Shown here in pieces: positions 8,269 to 19,338 of a stretch of 41,297 bases of DNA. Position 1 is the first letter of the stretch; every line of letters starts with the position of its first letter. Position numbers and translations under genes: made by a program. The DNA is from Actinomycetes bacterium (GTDB taxonomy: Bacteria > Actinomycetota > Actinomycetes > Streptosporangiales > Streptosporangiaceae): assembly GCA_021792405.1 (NCBI GenBank), contig JAJYUU010000023.1, positions 1 to 41,297 on the forward strand, given 5' to 3'. The notes beneath the pieces were generated by a model. It ran no database searches, was not told the origin of the DNA, and was given only the letters and a program-made list of their open reading frames with translations.

Positions 8269-9402
8269 GTGAAGATCGTCCTTGACCGCGACGTACTCGC
8301 CGAGGCAGTCGCATGGACTGCCCGTGCCCTGCCTGCCCGCCCGACCATGCCGGTGCTGGCAGGCATCCGCATGCAGGCCGCCGACGAACTCGTGCTGTCC
8401 AGCTTCGACTACGACGTGTCCGCACAGGCGACCGTGACTGTCAGCACGGAAGAAGCGGGCAGTGCCCTAGTCTCAGGCCGGCTGCTCGCCGAGATCAGCC
8501 GGAGCCTTCCGGCTAAGCCAGTGCATATCAGCGTCGAGGACGGGCGTGCGGTGGTCACCTGCGGGAGCGCCACCTTCACCCTGCTGACGATGCCGGAGGA
8601 CGAGTACCCGGCGTTGCCGGAGATGCCGCCCGCCGCCGGCACCATCGGCAGCGACGCGTTCGCGACCGCCGTGAGCCAGTCCGCCACAGCAGCGGGCCGT
8701 GACGATACGCTGCCGGCCCTTACCGGCGTCCGGATCGAAATCGACGGCGAAATGCTGACGCTGGTGTCTACCGACAGGTACCGGCTCGCGGTGCGCGAAC
8801 TGCGCTGGAGCCCGGCCAGGCCCGACCTGATCGCGGCCATGCTGGTGCCGGCCAAGGCGCTTTCCGACACCGCGCGGGCACTGACCAGCAGTGCCCAGGT
8901 CTCGATCGCGCTGGCGTTGCCCGGCACGCAGGCCGGCCAGGGTGACGGCATGATCGGATTCGAAGGCGCCGGACGCCGCACCACGACCCGGTTGCTGAGC
9001 GGCGAGTTCCCGCGGTACCAGTCGCTGCTGCCAAAGACCGTCAACGCGGTGGCCGAGCTGCCGATCAGCGTGCTATCGGAATCGGTCAAGCGGGTCGCCC
9101 TGGTGGCCGAGCGCAACACGCCCGTCCGGCTATCGTTCAGCGCTGGCCAGCTCATGCTGGAGGCCGGCACCGGGGACGAGGCGCAGGCCGAGGAGGTTAT
9201 CGAGGCCGAATTCTCCGGCGACGACCTGTCGATCGCCTTCAACCCGCAGTACCTGCTGGACGGCCTGGCCGCCATCGACTCGGACACCGTGCGCATTTCG
9301 TTCACCGAGTCCGGCAAGCCGGCGCTGCTTACCGGGAAGCCCGGTCCAGACGGCAATCCAGAGTTCCGGTACCTGCTGATGCCGATCCGGCTCGGCGGTT
9401 GA
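8269..9402 (+). CDS. dnaN: DNA polymerase III sliding clamp, beta subunit
   Basis: DnaN forms the dimeric ring that tethers DNA polymerase III and many repair factors to DNA. The 377-residue protein has the typical three-domain clamp pattern: an N-terminal MKIVLDRDVLAEAVAW, a central LTGVRIEIDGEMLTLVSTDRYRLA-like segment, and a C-terminal hydrophobic pocket region ending YLLMPIRLGG. The start is GTG 8269, with AAGGAGG six bases upstream. It follows the origin and leads the dnaN-recF-DUF721-gyrB-gyrA run. A strong hairpin separates it from recF. Confidence 0.97.
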   Translation: MKIVLDRDVLAEAVAWTARALPARPTMPVLAGIRMQAADELVLSSFDYDVSAQATVTVSTEEAGSALVSGRLLAEISRSLPAKPVHISVEDGRAVVTCGSATFTLLTMPEDEYPALPEMPPAAGTIGSDAFATAVSQSATAAGRDDTLPALTGVRIEIDGEMLTLVSTDRYRLAVRELRWSPARPDLIAAMLVPAKALSDTARALTSSAQVSIALALPGTQAGQGDGMIGFEGAGRRTTTRLLSGEFPRYQSLLPKTVNAVAELPISVLSESVKRVALVAERNTPVRLSFSAGQLMLEAGTGDEAQAEEVIEAEFSGDDLSIAFNPQYLLDGLAAIDSDTVRISFTESGKPALLTGKPGPDGNPEFRYLLMPIRLGG

Positions 9403-9414
9403 TCGGCGCTTCCG

Positions 9415-9464
9415 TGATCCCGAAGACTTAGGCACGCTATAGCATGCATAAGTCTTCGGGATCA
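9415..9464. repeat. Perfect 16-bp inverted repeat between dnaN and recF
   Basis: The left arm tgatcccgaagactta (9415-9430) and the exactly complementary right arm (9449-9464) flank an 18-base spacer. As RNA this would be a very stable hairpin filling most of the 80-bp dnaN-recF gap. No T-run follows the right arm, so a standard intrinsic terminator is unlikely. It could slow transcription, set a processing site or bind a dimeric protein. Confidence 0.85.
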
Positions 9465-9482
9465 TGACGAACTGAGGCGTTC

Positions 9483-10661
9483 GTGCACCTGCGCCGGCTC
9501 TCACTGACCGACTTCCGCAGCTACGCCGAAACCGACCTGAACCTTGAACCCGGCATTACCACATTCGTGGGCTCAAACGGCCAGGGCAAGACGAACCTGG
9601 TCGAGGCTGCGGCCTACCTGGCCACCTTCGGCAGCCACCGGGTAGCGACGGATGCCCCGCTGATCAGGAGCGGCGCGGACCGGGCCATCCTGCGGGCAGT
9701 GATCTTCGCGGCAGGCCGCGACAGCCTGCTCGAGGTCGAGATCAACCCCGGCCGGGCCAACCGGGTCAGGCTGAACAAGGCGCCCGCGCGGCCGCGCGAT
9801 GCCCTCGGGGTGTTCCGCTGCGTGCTCTTTGCGCCAGAGGACATAGTGGTCGTGAAGGGCGACCCGGACCAGCGCCGGCGTTACCTCGATGACCTGCTGG
9901 TGGCGTTGCGGCCGCGGTATGCGGCCGTTCGGGCCGACTACGAGAGAGTGCTGCGCCAGCGCACGGCCTTGCTGAAATCAGCCAGGGCGAGCGGCGCAGT
10001 GCCGGCCGGCGCGCTCGAAGTCTGGGACGATCACCTGGTCGCCGCGGGCGCGCAGCTGACCGCCGGCCGGCTCCGGCTGGTCGAGGAGCTGCGGGACCTG
10101 GTGTCCGGCAGCTACAGCGCGGTGTCGGGCAACAATCGCGACACCGGCCTGGAGTACCGGATGTCCGCTCAGCCAGCCGGACACCCCCCGGCCGCCGCAG
10201 GGGCTCCCGCGAGTGCGCCCGCAGCCGCTCCCGCGGCCGCTCCCGCGGCAGCGGAGCCGGACGCCGGGAAGGTGGCAGGATGCCTGCGAGAAGCGCTCGC
10301 TCTGCGCCGGCGGGCTGAGCTGGAACGGGCCGTCTGCCTGGTCGGCCCGCACCGCGACGAGCTGGAGCTCAGCATCGGCGGGCTCCCGGCCCGCGGCTAC
10401 GCCAGTCATGGCGAGTCCTGGTCGATGGCGCTGGCCCTGCGGCTCGCCGCATATCAGCTGTTGCGAGCCGGCGGCGAAGATCCCGTGCTGATGCTTGACG
10501 ACGTGTTCGCCGAGCTGGACAGCGAACGCCGGGAACGGCTCGCCGGGCTGGTAGCCGGGGCTGAGCAGGTGCTGATCACCGCAGCCGTCCGCCAGGACGT
10601 GCCGGGCGGCCTGAGCGGTGCAAGGTTCGAGGTCGCGGAGGGGGCGATCACCAGTGGCTGA
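9483..10661 (+). CDS. recF: DNA replication and repair protein RecF
   Basis: RecF is an SMC-like ATPase that helps load RecA at gaps and stalled forks. The 392-residue protein begins at GTG 9483 with MHLRRLSLTDFRSY. It has Walker A GSNGQGKTN at about 29-37, the family segment VLFAPEDIVVVKGDPDQRRRYLD, and C-terminal signature and Walker B regions (SHGESWSMALALRLAA and VLMLDDVFAELD). A low-complexity Ala/Pro insertion lies near residues 235-260 (ASAPAAAPAAAPAAAEP), a probable flexible loop not needed for the fold. The last codons overlap the next gene. Confidence 0.95.
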   Translation: MHLRRLSLTDFRSYAETDLNLEPGITTFVGSNGQGKTNLVEAAAYLATFGSHRVATDAPLIRSGADRAILRAVIFAAGRDSLLEVEINPGRANRVRLNKAPARPRDALGVFRCVLFAPEDIVVVKGDPDQRRRYLDDLLVALRPRYAAVRADYERVLRQRTALLKSARASGAVPAGALEVWDDHLVAAGAQLTAGRLRLVEELRDLVSGSYSAVSGNNRDTGLEYRMSAQPAGHPPAAAGAPASAPAAAPAAAPAAAEPDAGKVAGCLREALALRRRAELERAVCLVGPHRDELELSIGGLPARGYASHGESWSMALALRLAAYQLLRAGGEDPVLMLDDVFAELDSERRERLAGLVAGAEQVLITAAVRQDVPGGLSGARFEVAEGAITSG

Positions 10662-11217
10662 GCACGGCGGCCGCGCGAGCGATCCGGCGAGTGATCCGGT
10701 CAGCCTGGCCAGGGCCGCGCTGGCGGCCGCCCGCGCTGCCCGCCGGGGCACCGCGTCGGGGCGTGCGGCTAGCCCTGGTCCGGCTGCCGATGCAGCCCCG
10801 AGCACCGCGGGCCGGCCAGGCTTCCCAGGTCGGCCAGGGTTCCCAGTCCAGCCGCCGCGCAGCGATCCGCAGCCGCTGTCCGCGGCGATCGGCGGCCTCC
10901 TGGACGCCGAGGGCTGGGCACTGGCCGCCGCGACCGGCTCGGTCTTCGGCCGGTGGGCGCAGATCGTCGGCGGCGATCTGGCGGCGCACACGACGCCCGA
11001 GCGGCTTACCGACGGCGAGCTGACCGTCACGGCGGATTCGACCGCGTGGGCGACCCAGCTCCGCCTGCTGGCTGGCCAGCTCGTCAAGCGCCTGAACGCC
11101 GAGCTCGGCGACGGGACCGTGCTCCGGGTCAAGGTGAAGGGCCCGATCACCAGCGTCAGGCAGCCTGGTCAGTGGCGGGTCCGCGGTAGCCGCGGTCCGC
11201 GTGACACGTACGGCTGA
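10654..11217 (+). CDS. DUF721 / DciA-like protein
   Basis: This gene follows recF in most actinomycetes, and DUF721 proteins are related to DciA, a loader of the replicative helicase DnaB. I place the start at GTG 10654, which overlaps the recF stop (GTGGCTGA), giving 187 residues. The first 75 or so are Ala/Arg/Pro-rich and probably disordered. The conserved domain starts near AIGGLLDAEGW and has the characteristic WAQIVGGDLAAHT, then a TADSTAWATQLRLLAGQLVKRLN stretch. It probably takes part in replication initiation, but that role is inferred from the family. Confidence 0.85.
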   Translation: MAEHGGRASDPASDPVSLARAALAAARAARRGTASGRAASPGPAADAAPSTAGRPGFPGRPGFPVQPPRSDPQPLSAAIGGLLDAEGWALAAATGSVFGRWAQIVGGDLAAHTTPERLTDGELTVTADSTAWATQLRLLAGQLVKRLNAELGDGTVLRVKVKGPITSVRQPGQWRVRGSRGPRDTYG

Positions 11218-11311
11218 GGCTGACAGCCTGTCCAGGTAAAATGAACAAGCGCACTAGGAACTGACGCCTGGCGGGGGTATCGCGTCGGTGCTAGATGTTC
11301 GCCTGTTCTAG

Positions 11312-13255
<1,944 letters not shown>

Positions 13256-13287
13256 CGGGAACGGGCGGTCCGGCGCTCGTCGCCCGA

Positions 13288-13335
13288 GCCAGCGCAGCAG
13301 TTGACGGGAAGGCCAGCGCAGCAGTTGACGGGAAG
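13288..13335. repeat. 24-bp tandem duplication in the gyrB-gyrA gap
   Basis: The sequence starting gccagcgcagcag and ending ttgacgggaag is present twice with no difference (13288-13311 and 13312-13335). The second copy runs directly into the gyrA ribosome-binding region (ggaaggaaag) before GTG 13347, so copy number changes the leader length. Confidence 0.85.
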
Positions 13336-13346
13336 GAAAGCAGCAA

Positions 13347-15962
13347 GTGCCTGACGTGACCACACCCGAGGCGCCGTCGGAGGGCCAGGGCCGTACCGAG
13401 CCCGTTGACATCCAGGTCGAGATGCAGCGCAGCTTCCTCGACTATGCGATGTCGGTCATCGTCGGCCGGGCGCTGCCGGATGTCAGGGACGGCCTCAAGC
13501 CGGTGCACATCCGGATCCTGTACGCGATGTACGACGGCATGTACCGGCCGGACCGTGGCTTCAACAAGTGCGCTCGCGTCGTCGGCGACGTGATGGGCAA
13601 CTACCACCCGCACGGTGACTCAGCCATTTACGACACCTTGGTCCGCATGGCCCAGGACTGGGCCATGCGGATGCCGCTGATCGACCGGCAGGGCAACTTC
13701 GGCTCGCCCGGCAACGACCCGCCCGCCGCGATGCGCTACACCGAGTGCCGGCTCAGCCCGCTGGCCATGGAGATGCTGCGGGACATCGACAAGGAAACCG
13801 TCGACTTCCGGCCGAACTATGATGGGCGTTCCCAAGAGCCCGTCGTGCTGCCCGCCCGTTTCCCCAATTTGCTGGTGAACGGCTCCGAGGGGATCGCGGT
13901 GGCAATGGCCACTAAGATCCCGCCGCACAACCTGCGCGAGGTTGCCGAGGGCGCACAGTGGTGCCTGCAGAACTTCGACGCCAGCGACGAGGATCTGCTG
14001 GCCGCGCTGCTCGAGCGGATCAACGGACCGGACTTCCCGACGGCCGCGCAGATCGTCGGCAGGCGCGGTATCCAGGATGCCTACCGCACCGGGCGCGGCT
14101 CGATCACGATGCGCGCCGTTGTCGAGGTCGAGGAGGACAGCAGGGGCCGGACCTGCCTGGTCGCGACCCAGTTGCCGTTCCAGGTGAACCCGGACAGCCT
14201 GATCGAGAAGATCGCCGAGCTGGCCACCGACGGCCGGATCCCCGGCATCGCGAACGTCCAGGACGAGAGCAGCGCCCGGGCGGGCCGCCGCATCGTGATC
14301 GTGCTCAAGCGCGACGCGGTAGCCAAGGTCGTGCTGAACAACCTGTACAAGCACACCCAACTGCAGGACACCTTCGGCGCGAACATGGTGGCGCTGGTCG
14401 ACGGCGTGCCGCGCACGCTGCGGCTGGACCAGATGATCAGGCACTGGGTGAACCACCAGATCGAGGTCATCGTCCGGCGGACCCGCTTCCTGCTGCGCAA
14501 GGCGCAGGACCGGATGCACATCGTCAGCGCGCTGCTCAAGGCGATTGACCAGATCGACGCGGTGATCGCGCTCATCAGGGCCAGCGAGTCCGCGAATGCG
14601 GCCCGGCAGGGCCTGATGGATCTGCTGGAGATCGACGATATCCAGGCGGTCGCCATCCTCGACATGCAGTTGCGCAGGCTCGCCGCACTGGAGCGGCAGG
14701 CGCTGATCGAGGAGTACGAGCAGCTTCTGGCCGAGATCGCGGAGTACGAGGCGATCCTGGCCTCGCCGGAGCGGCAGCGGCAGGTGGTGAGCACCGAGCT
14801 CGCCGAGATCACCGAGAAGTTCGGCGACGACCGGCGGACCGAGATCATCGCTTACGACGGTGACATGTCCATGGAGGACCTGATCGCCGAGGAGGACGTG
14901 GTCGTCACGATCACCCGCGGCGGCTACGCCAAGCGGACTAAGACCGACCTCTACCGGGCGCAGCGTCGCGGCGGCAAGGGCGTTCGCGGCGCGCAGCTGC
15001 GCACGGACGACATCGTGGACCATTTCTTCGTCACGACCACCCATCACTGGATCTTGTTCTTCACGAACAAGGGCCGGGTGTACCGGGCGAAAGCGTACGA
15101 GCTGCCCGAGGCGGCCAGGGACGCGCGGGGCCAGCACGTGGCCAACCTCCTTGCGTTCCAGCCGGACGAGCACATTGCCGAAGTGCTCGCGCTGCGGGAT
15201 TATTCCGTGGCGCCCTACCTCGTGCTGGCGACGTCCTCGGGGCTGGTGAAGAAGTCCAGGCTGAGCGACTTCGACTCGCCGCGGTCGGGCGGCCTCATCG
15301 CGATCAACCTCCGCGAGGACGACGAGGTCATCGCTGCCCGCCTGGTGTCCGCTGACCAGGATCTGCTGCTGGTGAGCAGGCACGCTCAGGCGATCAGGTT
15401 CCGTGCCTCCGATGAGGCGCTGCGCCCGATGGGCCGGGCTACTTCCGGCGTCATCGGGATGCGGTTCACCGAAGGCGACAAGCTGCTGGGCATGTACGTG
15501 GTGCGCGAGGGTGCCGACGTCCTGGTCGCCACCGGTGGCGGTTACGCCAAGCGGACTCCCGCTGACCAGTATCCGGTCAAGGGCCGGGGCGGTCTCGGAG
15601 TCGTCACCGCGCGGATTGTCGAAGCCAGGGGTGAGCTGATCGGCGCGCTGATGGTGCATCCCGACGACGAGGTATACGCGATCACCTCGGCCGGCGGCGT
15701 CATCAGGACGTCGGCCGCGGAGATCAAGCTTTCTGGCCGGCAGACCATGGGCGTTCGGCTGGTCAACCTCGGCGAGGGCCAGAGCCTGGTGGCAATAGCG
15801 AGGAACGCCGAGGCAACCGAGACGGTGGCCGTTGAGGGAAGCGACGCGGACGGCGACGGCGGACCCGGTGAGCTTGCGAACCCTGACCCTGACCTCGGTT
15901 CGGACTCGGACCTGGGCCTGGTCGCCGGCGCTGCCGAGGCGGACGATTCGGACGCTGAGTAA
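13347..15962 (+). CDS. gyrA: DNA gyrase subunit A
   Basis: GyrA carries the DNA breakage-reunion activity of gyrase. The 871-residue protein starts at GTG 13347. The quinolone-determining region reads [17 protein letters not shown], with the Ser and Asp linked to quinolone sensitivity intact. The catalytic tyrosine is in [11 protein letters not shown]. The C-terminal beta-pinwheel contains the GyrA box QRRGGKG, needed to wrap DNA. The tail after about residue 820 is Asp/Glu-rich and probably disordered. It lies 91 bp after gyrB, with a tandem duplication in the gap. Confidence 0.97.
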   Translation: MPDVTTPEAPSEGQGRTEPVDIQVEMQRSFLDYAMSVIVGRALPDVRDGLKPVHIRILYAMYDGMYRPDRGFNKCARVVGDVMGNYHPHGDSAIYDTLVRMAQDWAMRMPLIDRQGNFGSPGNDPPAAMRYTECRLSPLAMEMLRDIDKETVDFRPNYDGRSQEPVVLPARFPNLLVNGSEGIAVAMATKIPPHNLREVAEGAQWCLQNFDASDEDLLAALLERINGPDFPTAAQIVGRRGIQDAYRTGRGSITMRAVVEVEEDSRGRTCLVATQLPFQVNPDSLIEKIAELATDGRIPGIANVQDESSARAGRRIVIVLKRDAVAKVVLNNLYKHTQLQDTFGANMVALVDGVPRTLRLDQMIRHWVNHQIEVIVRRTRFLLRKAQDRMHIVSALLKAIDQIDAVIALIRASESANAARQGLMDLLEIDDIQAVAILDMQLRRLAALERQALIEEYEQLLAEIAEYEAILASPERQRQVVSTELAEITEKFGDDRRTEIIAYDGDMSMEDLIAEEDVVVTITRGGYAKRTKTDLYRAQRRGGKGVRGAQLRTDDIVDHFFVTTTHHWILFFTNKGRVYRAKAYELPEAARDARGQHVANLLAFQPDEHIAEVLALRDYSVAPYLVLATSSGLVKKSRLSDFDSPRSGGLIAINLREDDEVIAARLVSADQDLLLVSRHAQAIRFRASDEALRPMGRATSGVIGMRFTEGDKLLGMYVVREGADVLVATGGGYAKRTPADQYPVKGRGGLGVVTARIVEARGELIGALMVHPDDEVYAITSAGGVIRTSAAEIKLSGRQTMGVRLVNLGEGQSLVAIARNAEATETVAVEGSDADGDGGPGELANPDPDLGSDSDLGLVAGAAEADDSDAE

Positions 15963-16253
15963 TCAGCGCGGTACCGCTTGTGTTCGGTATGGCTACGGGA
16001 CCTGCGTATTGCCTGGTAGTTAGGGCAGCCAACCGTGTATCGTGCCGGAAAGAAGCCTAACAATAGGGCCTAGTTTTCGGGGATGGGCGGCTTCGTAAGG
16101 AAAGCGACCCTCAATGCCAATGCCGCTGGTTGCAACGATGCAGGCGGGTAAAGCGTCATAAGGAGTCGTAGAAGAGGTTCTGTCTCAGCCGGATCGAAGC
16201 GGCCTGACTGGGGATAACCTCGTGACAAGTGGACGGGTGCGGAGGAGGACGGG

Positions 16254-17108
16254 GTGGACAACCGGGTAGAGGCGCCATCGTGGGCGTCTGGCGAGGGTTC
16301 GGGGAGCACGACGCCAGCAGATAACTCGGAGAGCGCACTGATGCCCGGATCCGCAACCTCAGAAGTCCCGGACGGCAGGGCGGCCAGGCCGGCTGCCGCG
16401 TCCCGGCCGGATGCATCGGGCTGGCAGGTGTCGGCCAGCGCCCGTTCGGCGGCTCCCTCGCCCCGCGGCACGGGTGCCGAGCCGTCGCCGTCCCGCTACG
16501 CCGCAGAGCCGGCCGGCCTGGGTAGCCAGGTTGAGGGCCCCACGATGGCGGCCGTAACCGGCGCGGCAAGCAGCGCACGGGGCCTGGCTTCGAAGCTAGG
16601 TGCATCGTTCTCCGGCCTGGCCAAGCCGAAGCCCAGTCCGAAGGTTCCGCCGCCCGGCCGCCCGGCTGGCCCGCCTGGAGCGGCTGGCAGCCGGCCACCG
16701 CAGCAGCCGCCCGGTAGCCGCTCGCCGCAGCCCGGCCAGACTCGCCGGGCGTTGCTGTCCCTGGAGCGGATCGAGCCGATGTCGGTCATGAAGTTCAGCT
16801 TCCTGATCTCCCTGGCCGCCTGGGTCATCATGTTCATCGCGATCGCGGTGATCTACTTCGCGCTCTCGAAGCTGGGCGTCTTCGCCAAGCTCGAGCAGAC
16901 CTGGGGTCTGGTCACCTACAACAAGAGCCAACCGGCAAATACGCTCACGCGCTGGTTCAGCGCCTCTCGGATACTCGAGTACACGGCACTGGTCTGCACC
17001 GTCAACGCGATCCTGTTCACGGCCCTGGCGACGATCGGCGCGGCGCTGTACAACCTGGTCGCGAACCTGACGGGCGGCATCGAGGTAACGCTAAGGGAAT
17101 CCGACTGA
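16254..17108 (+). CDS. DUF3566 membrane protein
   Basis: This family is nearly always next to gyrA and tRNA-Ile in actinomycetes; its function is not established. GTG 16254 follows a strong GGAGGAGG sequence and gives 284 residues. About 165 residues of Pro/Ser/Gly/Ala-rich, probably disordered cytoplasmic sequence come first. Two membrane segments follow, around residues 180-207 (FLISLAAWVIMFIAIAVIYF) and 240-266. The DUF3566 core is the EPMSVMKFSFLISL to LTGGIEVTL stretch. The 291-bp gap before it shows no other gene. Confidence 0.88.
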   Translation: MDNRVEAPSWASGEGSGSTTPADNSESALMPGSATSEVPDGRAARPAAASRPDASGWQVSASARSAAPSPRGTGAEPSPSRYAAEPAGLGSQVEGPTMAAVTGAASSARGLASKLGASFSGLAKPKPSPKVPPPGRPAGPPGAAGSRPPQQPPGSRSPQPGQTRRALLSLERIEPMSVMKFSFLISLAAWVIMFIAIAVIYFALSKLGVFAKLEQTWGLVTYNKSQPANTLTRWFSASRILEYTALVCTVNAILFTALATIGAALYNLVANLTGGIEVTLRESD

Positions 17109-17176
17109 GCGGCTAGTCCCATCTTGCGGTAACCTAGCCCGGCGTGCGAGTTGCTTAGCGTCGCTGGCACGCCTGC

Positions 17177-17250
17177 GGGCCTGTAGCTCAGCCGGTTAGA
17201 GCGCTTCCCTGATAAGGAAGAGGTCGGAGGTTCAAGTCCTCCCAGGCCCA
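17177..17250 (+). tRNA. tRNA-Ile (anticodon GAT)
   Basis: A full 74-base cloverleaf is readable. The acceptor stem is GGGCCTG pairing with CAGGCCC, with discriminator A at 17250. The D-arm contains AGCTCAGCCGGTTAGAG. The anticodon stem CTTCC/GGAAG carries the loop CTGATAA, giving anticodon GAT. The T-arm is GGAGGTTCAAGTCCTCC. CCA is not encoded. Its place after gyrA and DUF3566 is conserved in actinomycetes. Confidence 0.97.
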
Positions 17251-17282
17251 CGGTACCCACGGTCAGATGCTGCCGCGCGCCC

Positions 17283-17308
17283 AGCTGAGGTCCCTTTTCG
17301 GGGCAGCT
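17283..17308. terminator. Possible hairpin terminator between tRNA-Ile and ATPase gene
   Basis: An interrupted stem (agctg/cagct, then ccc/ggg around ttttc) lies between the convergent tRNA and ATPase genes and touches the ATPase stop codon. It could end transcription in both directions. The stem has a bulge and no clear T-run, so support is modest. Confidence 0.3.
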
Positions 17309-18807
17309 TAGCGGTATAGGTCCTGCAGGCCTATCAGGAGCACGTCATCGGCCTTGGCCCGTGCTGTCAGCGCAGTACTGAAGCCTGCTGCGCTGAAGCA
17401 GGCCAGGCGACACTGGCTGGTATCCATTCCCCGGCTGGCGAGGACATCCCTGGCTCGGCGCAGCCGGTCCAGTTGACCGATGCCCATCACCGTGCCCCAC
17501 TTCGCCTCGCCCAGCATCGCCACGGATGCCTTGCTGCCGCCAGACCCAGCCTTGGTCACGGCCAGATCAATCTCGATCTGCTGACGGCCGGCCGGATCAA
17601 CCACGATGCCAGAACCCACCTGGCCCAGGTACCCGCCCAGCATCGATCGGCCTGCTCCGAGCATGTACTGGCGGCACATCGCCTCGAAATGGGGCCCGGC
17701 CACCTGGGCGGCGAACCGTTCGCCGGCTTGGGCCCATACTTCGCGAGCCTGTCCGCTCTCCAGCCGCGCCCAGGACGGCCGCATCACCGCCTCGTAGAAG
17801 TTGATCAGCGGTTCGGTGATGCGGTACCGCGATTTCCCAGCCCTGAACACATCGGGCTCCCGGACCAGCAGATGGCTGTCCTCCAGCACGTTGAGGGGAT
17901 GGGAGATGTCCACGGACTTCCGTCCGATGAAGTTGGCGATGCCGCCCCTGGTGGTGTTGCCCTCAGCTACGGCGGCGAGCACGGAGTGATAGAGCGCAGT
18001 GTCCCGGATCTCAGCTTCCTCCGCGAGCAGATACCTAGCCTCGCGAAACAGCGGGCTGAGCGGCGACAGCACGGTACGGCAGAGCCAGTCGTCGAAGTCG
18101 CCGAGACCGGCGGGCAGGTCGTCGGCGAGGAACTGCCGGCGGTAGGCAGGTGTGCCACCCAGCACTGCGTGCAGGCGAGCCGCGAGCGCAGGGCTGCCGG
18201 AAACGCCCCAGAATTCGGCGGTCGTGCGATAGTCAAAGGGGCGCATGATCAGTTCCAGTTGCGCCCGCCCGCGCAACGGGGCGTTACTGGCTAGCATCGT
18301 CCCCATAATGGACATCGCTGATCCGCACAGAAGGAGTCGCATTCGGCTTTCCCGTACTTGGTACCGGTCAACTTCGCGCTGGATAAGCGACGGGAGCTCG
18401 GGCGCCGACCTGGACAGATAGGGAAACTCATCGATGACGACCAGCAGCGGCGATGTTCCTCGGCCAGACGTGGCCAGGTCGAACAGGTATGAGCAGGCAT
18501 CGTCCCAGCTGGCAAACGAAACTGGCACGGGTGAGCCGGCGTAGCTGGCTAGGGCAGCACCGAACTGCCGGAGCGACTCGCCCTCCGTCGCCGCAGTCGC
18601 GCCGAAGTAAAAACCCCCTACTTGTTCCGCAAGTGAGCGGAGCAGATAGGTCTTGCCCATCCGCCGCCGGCCGCTGACCACGCCCAGCATGGCGTGCGGC
18701 GCGGCGCTGGCCGCGAATGAGCCGAGCGCAGCCCACTCCGATTCCCTGTCAAAGACGTGCGCCGGTTTGGTGATGCCCTTTGCGGGCCGATCGCCTGACG
18801 GGGGCAT
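17308..18807 (-). CDS. ATP-binding protein of the ATPase_2/DUF234 family
   Basis: The 499-residue protein has an AAA-type N-terminal domain with Walker A SGRRRMGKTYLL (about 45-56) and Walker B LLVVIDEFPYLS. A middle winged-helix region follows (GGIANFIGRKSVDISHPLNVLEDSHLL). The C-terminal DUF234 module carries IEIDLAV and LGEAKWG, which fit the D and ExK positions of a PD-(D/E)XK nuclease fold. Such genes are common as isolated accessory genes in bacteria and archaea, and their biological role is unproven. It is a single-gene unit; a 28-bp perfect palindrome lies 31 bp before its ATG and is a likely operator. Its isolation between core genes suggests acquisition by transfer. Confidence 0.85.
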   Translation of the reverse strand: MPPSGDRPAKGITKPAHVFDRESEWAALGSFAASAAPHAMLGVVSGRRRMGKTYLLRSLAEQVGGFYFGATAATEGESLRQFGAALASYAGSPVPVSFASWDDACSYLFDLATSGRGTSPLLVVIDEFPYLSRSAPELPSLIQREVDRYQVRESRMRLLLCGSAMSIMGTMLASNAPLRGRAQLELIMRPFDYRTTAEFWGVSGSPALAARLHAVLGGTPAYRRQFLADDLPAGLGDFDDWLCRTVLSPLSPLFREARYLLAEEAEIRDTALYHSVLAAVAEGNTTRGGIANFIGRKSVDISHPLNVLEDSHLLVREPDVFRAGKSRYRITEPLINFYEAVMRPSWARLESGQAREVWAQAGERFAAQVAGPHFEAMCRQYMLGAGRSMLGGYLGQVGSGIVVDPAGRQQIEIDLAVTKAGSGGSKASVAMLGEAKWGTVMGIGQLDRLRRARDVLASRGMDTSQCRLACFSAAGFSTALTARAKADDVLLIGLQDLYR

Positions 18808-18837
18808 GGATGCCGCCTCTCAGTCTACTAGGACTAC

Positions 18838-18865
18838 AGCTCTAAGGAGTATACTCCTTAGAGCT
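18838..18865. promoter_or_regulatory. 28-bp perfect palindrome upstream of the ATPase gene
   Basis: The half-site agctctaaggagta is followed directly by its exact reverse complement. The centre, TATACT on either strand, could serve as a -10 element for the ATPase gene. A site this symmetric and AT-rich in GC-rich DNA is best explained as an operator for a dimeric regulator, possibly the gene product itself. Confidence 0.75.
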
Positions 18866-18970
18866 ATGCTCCTACTGCTTCGGCATGCCGAGGTCGCAGT
18901 GGGTCAAGGTCACGCCGCTCAGCAAGCGCTGCGCTGGCCCACCGGCCTGGTAAATGTGCCGCCCGGCCAG

Positions 18971-19291
18971 TCAGCGTTTCCTGGCCCGGACCAGTACGCC
19001 GCGCTTGGTCAGCCAGAGCGGAACCTCGGCTTCCTCGGCACGCTCAGGCGGGATGAAATTGTGCCGGCAGTACGCCCGCACGTCCTCGCGAGTCGGGAGC
19101 GGGTAAAACCTGCCGTCCCAGTGTTCGCCTTCGACTTCGCGGAACACCGATGCCACCAGCGCGACCGCTTCCTCCGCATCGAATGACGTCGGCGGGTAGC
19201 CTTCCGGCAGGATCTCGGGGTCACTGTCGCGTGCCGCAGTGGATGCGTAGTACCGCCCGCCCGCAGGACCCTGTCGGCCACAAGGGCGCAA
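18971..19291 (-). pseudogene. 3' remnant of a SAM-dependent methyltransferase gene, frameshifted
   Basis: The frame from 19291 to 18971 encodes a C-terminal segment (GRYYASTAARDSDPEILPEG, then RFYPLPTREDVRAYCRHNF and LWLTKRGVLVRARK) that resembles the end of class I methyltransferases. The expected preceding motif RVLRAGG is present, but in a different frame (GTG 19281), and no SAM-binding domain lies upstream before thyX. The first dozen or so residues of the open frame, upstream of GRYY, look like out-of-frame sequence. I read it as a decayed fragment with one frameshift and a lost 5' part. It could instead be a short active ORF, but no ribosome-binding site supports that. Confidence 0.5.
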
Positions 19292-19338
19292 GAGCGGCCG
19301 CCGGGGCGTCGAGTGGCTGGGCGATCTTCTGCAGCGCG

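Noticed and set aside
9415-9464. Calling the dnaN-recF hairpin a classical intrinsic terminator
   Set aside because: No T-run follows the right arm.
13620-15659. 679-residue open frame on the minus strand opposite gyrA
   Set aside because: It is an antisense shadow produced by high-GC codon bias. The gyrA frame carries all conserved motifs, and the minus frame shows none.
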